Shown: piece after piece, positions 10,001 to 17,710 of the stretch
How the letters are laid out: each line of letters begins with the position of its first letter
How positions within the stretch are numbered: position 1 is the stretch's first letter
Origin: Chondrus crispus
Lineage: Eukaryota; Rhodophyta; Florideophyceae; Gigartinales; Gigartinaceae
Direction: 5' to 3'
Assembly (NCBI RefSeq): GCF_000350225.1
Contig: NW_005178809.1
Span: 62,001 to 126,000 of the forward strand
DNA length: 64,000 nucleotides
Program-made: the position numbers and the translations under genes
Notes under the pieces: generated by a model
The model's database searches: none
What the model was told of the DNA's origin: nothing
What the model saw: the letters and a program-made list of their open reading frames with translations, nothing else

Positions 10001-11562
10001 TCTTGGAAAGTATCGAATACTCTCACTAAAGATGCAATGATGCTCCGACCCTCCGCGACAATGTCGCGTAGTGCTCGCTTCAATACATCGCACCCGATCC
10101 TCTTTTCAATCATATACACAATGACATGAGATCTCCTCTTCACAGAATCGAGCGTCTCGTCTGTTACACGATTAATCTTGACGTCTGACAAATCGACGGA
10201 TTTTTCTTGTCTGAGCATGTCCATGAGGTCCATGATACGGAACCGATACCAATTTCGACCGAGAATTGCGCCGAGCCCGAGAGTGGTGACATGAGCAGCA
10301 AGGCCACATATGAGCCAGTCATCTTCGGCCTGCCGTGGACGAAGAAAGCGACCAAAATACGACATGACGAGGCCCGACATGACCGCCTCCCTCGCGATGA
10401 ATGCTTCATCAATTGATCTAGAATCATGCAGAATATCTCCAGAATAAACGACAACACCTCCAGCCCCTGTAGTGGTTGTGCCCGCATTTCTTCCAAGAGA
10501 ACCTACGAACACGTGTTTGAACGAACTCGTCGGGGGGTCTGCTCCGAAATAGTCCCGACAGAACGCTAGGGCCTTCGCGAAAAGCGGAGGGCATGTATGT
10601 ACAAGTTCGCGCGCAAGGCCAGGAAGGCAGAAATATGTAACAGTCTTTGACAAAGCTGGGTCTGGTAAAGGGACGAAATCTCCGACTGCGATGACAACCT
10701 CTGAAGCATGGGCCGGTGCGAGTAGCCGGTACTTGAAGACTTTTATGGGATCGTCAGTAGGGAACTCTGAATCGTTCCCTGCGGTGTAGATAACAGTCTC
10801 TGTGAGTTCGCCTGAGGCGATGACGAGTAAACTTGACTTGACAGCAATGTCAAAGTCAAACAGATAACGATCGCACCATTGCATTGAGTCAATGCAGGGC
10901 ATCCAGAAACGTGCCATGCCAAACCTGCTATCGGTGAGCATATAAACAGGATCGATGACAGGGTTTGAGGCATCTTGATTTCCGAAATACACGGCACCTG
11001 CGCTTGGTTCGTAGGCTTCGTAGTCTATCCTAAGAGTCAATACTGGGAGATGTTCAAGGGGAAGGGCAGGGACGGCAGTGAATTCCGGGGGATTCTGAAT
11101 GAGATCTGCATCAGGGCTAGCCTTTTGAAAAGCTTCTGTTAATTCGTCAATGATGTCAGCAGAAATGGCGGCCGGTAAATCAACAACCAGCTCTCCTTGT
11201 ATGGCAGACGCATCCTCGCGCAATCGAACGCTGTGTTCGATGTTGGCAACTCTGTGACGGGCGGTATCGGAGGAAACCGCAGCGAGAAGCTTATCATCAT
11301 CCAGTGGACTGACGATGCGGAACGAAGCCGGTTTGTCGTTAATGAGGCATGAGGTGACGCGGCAGCGGCGCAAATTGAGAGCGATGTTGACGAACTGATT
11401 GCTGAGCGCGCAAAACTCGAATTTGGCTGTACCAGCGATAGTTCGGCGGTCGAGGTCGATGCGAAGCTTGACATGCTCGCGTATGATGCGCCATCCTCGC
11501 GCTAGTTCAAGCTGATGAAAGACAGGTGGTTTTGACTTGTCCGTTTTCGCAGACGCTACCAT
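7066..11562 (-). CDS. TAF2: TFIID subunit TAF2
   Basis: TBP-associated factor 2, the M1-aminopeptidase-like TFIID subunit that helps recognise the initiator. 1498 residues from an ATG at 11562, no intron. The N-terminal two-thirds follow the M1 fold: FHQLELARGWRIIREHVKLR at the start, then GSLGRNAGTTTTGAGGVVVY in the exopeptidase position. EAVMSGLVMSYFG stands where active enzymes have HExxH, so the zinc site is absent, as in other TAF2s. After the HEAT-like middle comes a long low-complexity tail. Residues about 1250-1360 hold many IPKS/IPRS/VPKS units, followed by K/R-rich runs near the end. The length matches TAF2 plus a tail. MOT1, which removes TBP from promoters, lies 15 kb away, probably by chance. 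Confidence 0.92.
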   Translation of the reverse strand: MVASAKTDKSKPPVFHQLELARGWRIIREHVKLRIDLDRRTIAGTAKFEFCALSNQFVNIALNLRRCRVTSCLINDKPASFRIVSPLDDDKLLAAVSSDTARHRVANIEHSVRLREDASAIQGELVVDLPAAISADIIDELTEAFQKASPDADLIQNPPEFTAVPALPLEHLPVLTLRIDYEAYEPSAGAVYFGNQDASNPVIDPVYMLTDSRFGMARFWMPCIDSMQWCDRYLFDFDIAVKSSLLVIASGELTETVIYTAGNDSEFPTDDPIKVFKYRLLAPAHASEVVIAVGDFVPLPDPALSKTVTYFCLPGLARELVHTCPPLFAKALAFCRDYFGADPPTSSFKHVFVGSLGRNAGTTTTGAGGVVVYSGDILHDSRSIDEAFIAREAVMSGLVMSYFGRFLRPRQAEDDWLICGLAAHVTTLGLGAILGRNWYRFRIMDLMDMLRQEKSVDLSDVKINRVTDETLDSVKRRSHVIVYMIEKRIGCDVLKRALRDIVAEGRSIIASLVRVFDTFQEKALEMLDDNRVRLPMTIERRRDRTLIDLTGKDPEQSGSSSVVSSGFDEALQGVSVGPFLKRLRAICGTDLRSLVRLWAASTGVPRLRIGYQYNPRRHCLEFAVKQEGIVKGETYDGREGLVFTGSLHVRVMEIEGASEHTVEIRDPFVVIDVPCHSHRAKHKSASQAEKEFNENPARASPVLWVRIDPDAEWCIDVVFKQSEDSWTALVKGERDAMGQVEACRGLRGFKSEASAKALLVIVEDERLYWRVRAEAARVLATYKGGLGMLLKYFREFYFDSSSGKLGLVRPNHFSNFANYFVKRAMIGAIVNAREDSPKVGNFQPTSVPIEATEFLSFMLSTNDNTRNPYDDDHYVADLIKACGKVGLICLEDPKHAKAGEDNCSTTDSISKQLERYKAIEELVPRRTGLVSCAVMNALCDIEVAKLALQNRTENGKVTHSILQARFSTRPVILRSIESLARRECAHDTRLAALSCLARAYSGDLEVALWLLGRCDRNSSYEELVDLHRIRREHDESSKWGFIEAPSFRYRVLDILTNAAMSDSWGVESSPLLLAVRRHTKRAMQLCTRILRLSVGEADPRVRAAALRFAKVAWGIAVPVCLLRRSEYAHARRTGHSLPVAKAVEVVPLQTNGSTSIVQGPQLQGSLLKAPKSGKASKSNKSAKSGKRKLSLPKSAIIAEPLSGRDHSRRGTIDVDAWGTRPKLASTVVTEPEIKKPSSGVSASQPVPVIDLDKKPISIGIPKSIPAVPKSAIPKSVPNVSRVKKSPDVPKSTVKASSSKGIPKSIPNRVPFSIPRSTPGIPRSVLSIPKSVVGIPHSVPRNSVVIPKAVAAGLPKKVPFDWDPLDQEDFEFFKKVVQQRREGKLRQKAREAETEKLARDANKGSEHPPNGAEADMKRKKKKKKKKRRLEGEEGRKKRKKKRKHHDDEGERYTEPNFDPDFTSSTPSALPNGGSASGSSPKFGKMKVKLAPVSSVDRDS
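7490..7800 (-). repeat. Coding repeat: I/V-P-K-S units in the TAF2 tail
   Basis: In the minus-strand translation, tetrapeptides of the form (I/V)P(K/R/H)S recur about every 7-8 residues (GIPKSIPAVPKSAIPKS, TPGIPRSVLSIPKS). At DNA level the unit is a degenerate GG(A/G)ATxCC pattern on the plus strand. It looks like an expanded disordered linear-motif array within TAF2. Confidence 0.75.
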
Positions 11563-12548
11563 GGCGGTAGAGGAGGGCAGGCGAGTGCGTCCCTAAGGCA
11601 GCAGATGTGGGGTAACGGGTGGGCAAGACTGGTGCTGCAGGTAAGGTAGCACACGCACGCGGCGAACGCGGAAGCGTAACCGCAACCGTCTGACGCCGGT
11701 GCGGTCCAGCACTTGCATGCGGTTGTATGGCGCGGGGCGCCACGAATGCTACGTTTGTTCGACAAGCGTGGAGGCGCAGCGCACGAAAATCCTAAGCCGC
11801 GGCTGGCGATATGGGCAAGGACTTGGAGAGCGGTGCAGGCGGGGAAAGCAAGGACGCGTAGGTCCTGGAGGTGGCGAAATTGCGATGGAATTGTGGCAGA
11901 GTGGGCGTTCTACCAGATGCTCTGGCTTGAACGTGCGGAACTCAATGTGTCGTTGCCTCGGCGAGCCTGAGTAGGTAGATGAGCGTCGTTTCCAGATGGC
12001 AGACGGAACAAAAAAAAGGAAAAAGCGTAGTTCGCAGAGATCGATTTTTTCAAAAAAGTCTTGTCCAATCTCAATTGGGTAGAACTGACTATTGTGTAGT
12101 GTGATTGGTGGAGCGGTCGTGGGGCGAAAGTATCAAGATGATTTATAACTCAACGAAATCAGGTGGTTTCGAAATCTTGAATTCTAGATATTTTTAGATA
12201 TTCTCTGGGGAGTACGCGTGTACTGAGTGGGTCACAAAAACGGGCATTTACCAGGCCTCCAGTGACCGATCGGTCCCCCTTGGCTCCAGAAAATTTGGAG
12301 CGGTAGTGGTCTTCCCTTGCAGTATTCTGTGCGAGCATGCGATGCAGCCGTCGTACGTGCCCCCCATGGACCCAGCAGACTACTGCACAGTATTTTTGCT
12401 TAACGTAGAGAAAAAGCTGGCGACAGCATTTTCCAGCCCGCGCAAACCTCGTCGTCTCCCTCAAGGTGTTCGCTTTCCGTCTTTAACCTCCACCAAGTGA
12501 AAGTCAGGAAAGCGAAAACCACAACGTGCACTACTCGCAGTCCTCACC
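11563..12548. promoter_or_regulatory. Divergent intergenic region, TAF2 / E2
   Basis: About 990 bp between two divergent starts, so it should hold both promoters. An open frame at 11713-11970 (plus) encodes a Trp/Arg-rich sequence with no known motif and I do not call it. An A-run lies at about 12010-12017. Confidence 0.4.
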
Positions 12549-13235
12549 ATGAATCGCGGCATGGCAAACCGTCGCATGAAACGGGAGCTGGAGCTTCTCT
12601 CGCGCGGGGGCGCAGCTCCCGGCATTGCGGCCTGGCCTCGAGACGAAGGTAATCGTCTGGACGTTCTGGATGCAGAAATACGAGGCGCGTCAGATACCCC
12701 TTATGAAGGAGGAATTTTTCGTCTAGAGGTTGTGATCCCTGCCGAATACCCCCTGAAGCCACCGCGGGTGCGCTTTATGACCAAGATATACCACCCTAAC
12801 ATTGATAGTCAGGGACGAATTTGTCTGGATAGTCTCAACATGCCGCCCAAGGGGGCGTGGAAACCATCGCTTAATGTATCAACACTTCTTACGACGATTC
12901 AGGCGCTCATGTCAGAGCCAAATGGAGATGATGGTCTCATGGTGGAAATCACGGAAGAGTTTAGAAGAAGGCCAGAAGTATTTCGGAATAAGGCCAGAGA
13001 GTGCACCCGGAAATATGCTTGCGGGGAAGTAGCCGTGAGGGGAATGAGTCTGGATGGAGACAAAGCGGACGTTGTGTCAGGGGATACAGAAGAGCCGGAC
13101 GTGGCGGAGAACCGCGAGGGGGAGAGCGGAGATGCAGAAAATCAGGACGAGGACGAAATTCGGCCCGTTAAGGGGGCATTGAGCGAAGAGGGAGCGGTTA
13201 CGAGTCGATTGAGGAAGAAGCCGAGGTATTCATGA
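12549..13235 (+). CDS. UBE2T: Ubiquitin-conjugating enzyme E2, UBE2T-like
   Basis: E2 enzyme; 228 residues from the first ATG. The UBC fold covers residues about 5-160: KRELELLSRG, TPYEGGIFRLEVVIP, YPLKPPRVRFMTKIYHPNI, then the active-site segment GRICLDSLNMPPKGAWKPSL with the catalytic cysteine at residue 92. The PPKGAWKPSLN and LMSEPN blocks are those of UBE2T, the E2 that works with FANCL to monoubiquitinate FANCD2/FANCI in crosslink repair. The C-terminal 65 residues are acidic and low in complexity, ending basic (RLRKKPRYS). Function in the Fanconi pathway is inferred from the family; no other pathway gene is in the window. Confidence 0.9.
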   Translation: MNRGMANRRMKRELELLSRGGAAPGIAAWPRDEGNRLDVLDAEIRGASDTPYEGGIFRLEVVIPAEYPLKPPRVRFMTKIYHPNIDSQGRICLDSLNMPPKGAWKPSLNVSTLLTTIQALMSEPNGDDGLMVEITEEFRRRPEVFRNKARECTRKYACGEVAVRGMSLDGDKADVVSGDTEEPDVAENREGESGDAENQDEDEIRPVKGALSEEGAVTSRLRKKPRYS

Positions 13236-14283
13236 GGGTGGAAGCAGGGGACGGAGATTAGTTCTTAGGGCGCTGCCACTACTGCGGATGTGTCAGGAAA
13301 TTGTCACTAACAGAAGATGGTGAGACGTCCGACAAGGAAGAGGGTAGGCATGTTGGGACTCGGCAGCATGTTGACATCCTGGAGGATGGTAATTGCACAG
13401 CAAAACAAGCCTGAAGCTCGATGCCAATGGGAGCAAACAGTAGCTCGAGACTGGATTGGGCGACGTGCTTGAGGGTGAGGCACAGACCGATGGCTGGCCG
13501 GGCCGTTGCCACAGCGAGACAAGGGTAAATACTGTAGATATCAAGGGTTTTGCGAAGGGCCTTGCAGAGCGTGCTTACGTCACGGAGGAGTCACAGACAC
13601 AAGTGCCAAAGCCCTGGCATAGGGCCAACGCACTCGCTTTAAATGCAGCTGCTTTAGGTATTACACGTGTAACGTAATTGATCTTCAGAAGGAATCACGT
13701 GACTTGGCCCGTCAGTGAGAGATCTTTTCGTACTTGTCAAAAGCAAGCTGGATGATCACTATGGTATCTTGATGAGATTGGTCGAAATATTTCAGTACAC
13801 TCTTTTCATGACGATATATATTTCGAATAGTCTTGGCCACGCAGCGACAACTTTGTGTAAGGCCGGTCACAGTCACCGACCTCACATTTTGTGGGAAATA
13901 GGGCCCGTTTTCGCGGGCGAGCCACATGTTTCGCTTCTTGCTTTTTCTCCACCACCCCATGCAGCATCATCCTCGCACTGCCCTTGTTTCTATCCTTTTT
14001 TTTCTTGTCTTTTTCCGTGGCATCCCTCCTTACCCCAAACAGCGCAACATGTACAGACGGAACAACCCTTTCTTCACACAGCCCCTTCCGCCCTCACCTC
14101 CGCGCACCCCCAGCGAGCGCTTCCTCATCCTCTCATAACAGAGGCTCCGCTCCCCTTCGCATTTCACAATCGCTACGGCCCATCACCAGATTCTATTCCC
14201 CTGCACCATGCCACGTTTGTGAGCGCCCCCATCCACACCCCGCCTACCTGTCCCCTCTCCATCCCAGGCATATCGCAATCAAC
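13236..14283. other. Long 5' region of the bHLH gene
   Basis: About 1050 bp. The part from about 13900 is C/T-rich and stays open upstream of the bHLH start in the same frame, but it has no in-frame ATG before 14284. It most likely is promoter and 5' UTR. The stretch at 13240-13700 overlaps short ORFs without motifs. Confidence 0.4.
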
Positions 14284-15366
14284 ATGCCGAACTCCATGTA
14301 TCTCAACCATCTTTTCCAGCAAATCGACGGAGACCAAACCCAACCCCCTCCTCTTCAGACTCCTGTCACTGCCTCCCACCCCCTTCCCGCCCATCTCTCC
14401 CCCACCGTTCCGCCGGACTCGCACCCCAAACCCACAAACGACGAAGCCGAATACGACGAAAACGAAAACGACGACGACGATGACGACGACGACGACGACA
14501 CCAAGCCCCAGCCCATTGTCGGCAAGAAGCGCAAACAGGAGCTCCATCGCAGGCACTCCAAGCGCTACAGAGACAACCTCGGCGAGCTCTTCCAGAACCT
14601 CGAGCAGCTTCTCCCAAAGGTCGTCCCAGGTTGCAAACTCAAAACGAAAAGCCAGATCATCGCAAATAGCGTCCAGGCAGTCAAGAGACTCCGAACAGAG
14701 GTGTCCGCACTGGAAATGCAGTTTGTTTTATCAAGCCCGGCGAATCGAACAAAGTGGGTCGAGGACACCGTTCAGGCCGCCACTTGCTTCCAGGCTGTTA
14801 CTGAGCCTTTCATGCGTCTTCTAGTAGGTATCCAACGATGGAAGCATTCCGAGCTGTGGTGTCGCTACGAAGTCAATTTGCTTCCGGATGGCACTGACAG
14901 CGGTGCTCCCGTCATCAACCCCACCAACACCGTCCACGACCTTGGCCCGTTGTCCTCGAAAAAGTTTTTCCTCAAGCTGGACAGAACCGTGTCTGTGCAT
15001 GACATCACAGCTTCCACTGTTCCGGAAGCGTACAGGATGTTTTCGAAAATCTCTCACATGGCCACCTTTGTCAATGGTGATGATAGTATAGTCGGCCGCA
15101 CCGCGTCCAAGTTGTCGCCCGAGTGGATCGACTTGAGAGATCCCGAGGCTTGTCACGGGTTCAAGAGAGGAGAGGCGGCGAGACAGTGTGGGTTCACGAC
15201 CTGCTTTGCACTCCCGTTTCTCGTCAGAGGACATGTATTCGCTTCCATTCTTTTTTATGATGACCAACAGCGCTTTGATGCCGGCCCAGATATTAATATT
15301 GCACAGGATATTGCAAGTTGTCTTGGAAATTGTTATGGCGCGTCGGCTGCTCAAAGTTCAGATTAG
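14284..15366 (+). CDS. bHLH transcription factor with GAF-like domain
   Basis: 360 residues from the ATG at 14284; the frame is open further upstream but has no earlier in-frame ATG. A proline-rich N-terminus and an acidic tract (10 consecutive Asp) precede the bHLH domain: KKRKQELHRRHSKRYRDNL as basic region, GELFQNLEQLLPK as helix 1, a short loop, then SQIIANSVQAVKRLRTEV as helix 2. The C-terminal 150 residues (HMATFVNGDDSIVGRTASKL, SPEWI, CGFTTCFALPFLVRGHV, ASILFYDD) read like a GAF sensor domain. In the basic region the position usually held by Glu, which reads the CA of the E-box, seems to be Ser. Binding to a standard E-box is therefore doubtful. Ligand and targets are unknown. Confidence 0.82.
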   Translation: MPNSMYLNHLFQQIDGDQTQPPPLQTPVTASHPLPAHLSPTVPPDSHPKPTNDEAEYDENENDDDDDDDDDDTKPQPIVGKKRKQELHRRHSKRYRDNLGELFQNLEQLLPKVVPGCKLKTKSQIIANSVQAVKRLRTEVSALEMQFVLSSPANRTKWVEDTVQAATCFQAVTEPFMRLLVGIQRWKHSELWCRYEVNLLPDGTDSGAPVINPTNTVHDLGPLSSKKFFLKLDRTVSVHDITASTVPEAYRMFSKISHMATFVNGDDSIVGRTASKLSPEWIDLRDPEACHGFKRGEAARQCGFTTCFALPFLVRGHVFASILFYDDQQRFDAGPDINIAQDIASCLGNCYGASAAQSSD

Positions 15367-15518
15367 CCTCCCCGCAGCGTAAAGAAAATTTATTGAAGGT
15401 GCTACGAAAAGAACACGTTTTATGAGTTCAGCGCGCGCAGTGGATATCATGAGGACCGTCACCGCAGGATGCACACAGCCGGACACAAAAAGGGAGCCGC
15501 AAAAGCAGCCAAGGGCCC

Positions 15519-16053
15519 CTAGGGTAGAAGGGAGCACTTTTCATCGTCTTCAGCCACCCAAACAGAATAGTCCATCAAATCACAGCGAACAGCCTCTCTC
15601 CCTTGATACCATGAAGTCGAATCTGTGGGTCCCAGGTTGTCCCTCGCGGCATCCAAAATCGAAGGCCGAACATCAGCCCCAAGACCTTGGTGTTGTGGCT
15701 TCATTTCAAGCACGCTCTTCTTACGCCCACGCCCGCGAAGTTCATGAACGGGGCTACGTGTTGTCGTGATTGTTAGAAAACGGGAGAGAAAAACGGCGTC
15801 CGTTTAAAGAACTGATAAGCATAAAGAGAGATGATTGCACATACCTTGTTGGCAGCGGGATGTAGGTTAGCTTCCATGTGTCCACCGGCACTAGATCCGC
15901 ACGATTCACATGCACATGCGACACCACCGGCTCCGAAAAACGAACCCTCCGCCTCCCACGGCTCTTTCGAATATCAGGAGCCACTCTATCGAATAGCCGG
16001 GAGGCACATGTAGGGGGCGGTAAAGAGTTTCTCTTCTTGCCGTAAGTGAGCAT
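15519..16053 (-). CDS. Unknown protein with RVxF motif, two exons
   Basis: Predicted by splicing. Exon 1 runs 16053-15845 (start ATG with an upstream in-frame stop) and exon 2 15753-15519. The intron (15844-15754, 91 bp) begins GTATGT and ends ACACGTAG, with TTCTAAC as branch-like site. The junction keeps frame in phase 2 and gives 147 residues ending DEKCSLLP. Near residue 36 is GRRRVRFSEPVVSHVHV: the RVRF core followed by acidic and hydrophobic residues resembles the RVxF docking site used by protein phosphatase 1 regulators. The first residue after the intron starts a basic patch (RGRGRKK). No known family was recognised; the PP1 link is only motif-based. It is convergent with the bHLH gene, about 150 bp apart. 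Confidence 0.65.
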
Positions 16054-16845
16054 GTGTACGTCAGGCAAAGATTGTTTTGCGATTCAGTGCTTAGAGCGAT
16101 GTTCTGACGACAAAACAAGGACGGTGTGAAAGCGACAACAGCGGAATGCACTTTGGCCGTTGGCGGGAGGAGGAAGACACTGCCTTTTTGATCGTTTATT
16201 CAAGACAATTTCAGTGGTGTCTCCAACTGAAGGACTGTCAAGTTGATGAGCGAGAGTTGCTTCTAGTTGTAGCTTCAAGGTGTGTCTCGCAAGAGAGTCC
16301 CTTCCAGATTCTCTTTCGTGACAGACGTTCCACAGGGGATGACTGCAATGAGTGGAACAGATAAAAAGTCGCAAAATCAAGTAGTCAACGGTGGAGTTGT
16401 CACTTTTCAAATGCATGGAGCGGGTAGGATTGAAGAGAAAGCATTTCGTGGTTGGAGGAAAGGGCCTCTAGTGGAAAGAATGTTTTCGCGTTTATCTGAA
16501 TTCCACTGCTGTACTGTTTGTTTACTTCGAGTGCGTGAAATTTATCGGTTCAGTTCTTGCTAACTAAAAAGCAGTTCTAAACGAAAGAAACGGCTTACCC
16601 GATGAGCAATGGTTTCTTCTATAGCAGGCTCACTGTCGTGATCGAGCCACCTCCGAGAACGCTACTGTAGTTGATGGGCTTCGTGATTTTTGAATATTTT
16701 ATCGCTTGTACGTCACGAGCAAGTGAAGGCGGCGGCGTAAGCGGATGAAAGAATCTCGGAATATGACATCATACCCGAACTCCCCTTCACAGTGTACACA
16801 CCTCCATTCTTTCGCAGAAGGACTCTCTGTGACTCATCCTCAACC
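16054..16845. promoter_or_regulatory. Divergent intergenic region
   Basis: About 790 bp between the starts of the RVxF-protein gene and the C1D/LRP1 gene. Overlapping short ORFs on both strands have no motif. It should contain both promoters; I cannot name elements. Confidence 0.35.
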
Positions 16846-17541
16846 ATGGAAGCTGAGAAAGAGAAATGCGAGGAGACGCTCTCAAAGTTTTCGGCCTCGC
16901 TAGACGAACTCGAGGGCGCGGTGCGCCCAGTCCTCGTGGCAGTAGACAAACTTCGCGCCGCCGCGAGCGACGATGAGCTTGACGCCATGTCTCGTTCGCA
17001 GCTGCACATCACGCTGTGCTACGTTACAAACGTGCTATTCTGCATGTACCTGCGCACGCAAGGCATCGACCCGCTTGTCCACCCGGTCGTCGACGACATC
17101 ACACGCGTGCAGGAGGCCTTCATGCGAATGCGGAAAGTCGAGGCAGGCTTGTCAGCAGACCACCAACCCAAGCCCGATAGGGATCGCAGAAGACATATTG
17201 AGATTGCGAAGAAGAATGCGGCTAAGCTGGCGGCGTTGGTGTTCCCGGAGGAGGGCGATTTGCTCAGAGCTCTTTACAGGCAGAAGAAGAGGCAGAGAGT
17301 GACTAATCTCGACTCAGATGAGGAGGATGAAGAGGAGAGTGATATTCCAGAACCGGAGGACGATGATGACCTCGCGCATGTGCGAAATACAAAGGAGGAC
17401 CTTGACGAGCACGCTGAGATGCTTGAGAAGAAGGGCAAGAAGGAAGCAAAGAGCAAGTCCAGAAAAGAGCATACGAAGGCTAAGAAAGAAGAGCGCAAAG
17501 AAAGAAAAGAGAAGAAGAAGCGAAAGAAAAGTGAAAAATGA
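16846..17541 (+). CDS. Exosome cofactor C1D/LRP1 (Sas10/C1D family)
   Basis: 231 residues from the ATG at 16846 (context ACCATGG); the upstream in-frame extension has only a GTG. Residues about 1-110 form the Sas10/C1D helical domain (TLSKFSASLDELEGAVRPVL, RSQLHITLCYVTNVLFCMYL, LRTQGIDP, HPVVDDITRVQEAFMRMRKVE). In yeast Lrp1/Rrp47 and human C1D this domain binds Rrp6 and helps nuclear RNA exosome processing of rRNA and snoRNA. IAKKNAAKLAALVFPEE follows, then an acidic segment and a long Lys/Glu-rich tail ending KKKRKKSEK, typical of nucleolar RNA-binding proteins. It could also be a relative such as neuroguidin, but the short length favours C1D. Confidence 0.82.
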   Translation: MEAEKEKCEETLSKFSASLDELEGAVRPVLVAVDKLRAAASDDELDAMSRSQLHITLCYVTNVLFCMYLRTQGIDPLVHPVVDDITRVQEAFMRMRKVEAGLSADHQPKPDRDRRRHIEIAKKNAAKLAALVFPEEGDLLRALYRQKKRQRVTNLDSDEEDEEESDIPEPEDDDDLAHVRNTKEDLDEHAEMLEKKGKKEAKSKSRKEHTKAKKEERKERKEKKKRKKSEK

Positions 17542-17710
17542 TATCCTTGTTCCGCGGGACGTCAGGCGTTTACGATGTGAAGGCAACTGCAGTGTTAGAA
17601 AATATGTACAGTACATGAGTAAGTCATGGACGAGAAGCTCAGTGACCGGAATGGCCCGTCGTCTTCCTATAAGTCGAATATGTATGAAACGTATTGGTTA
17701 TCGTGTTGCC

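Noticed and set aside
11713..11970. Open frame with Trp/Arg-rich product between TAF2 and the E2 gene
   Set aside because: No motif, no good start context, located in a divergent promoter region, and overlapped by another ORF in a different frame.
13715..14824. Plus-strand ORF of 369 codons over the bHLH gene
   Set aside because: It is another frame of the C-rich 5' region and bHLH sequence; its product is Pro/Thr/Ser low complexity, while the bHLH frame has domain structure.
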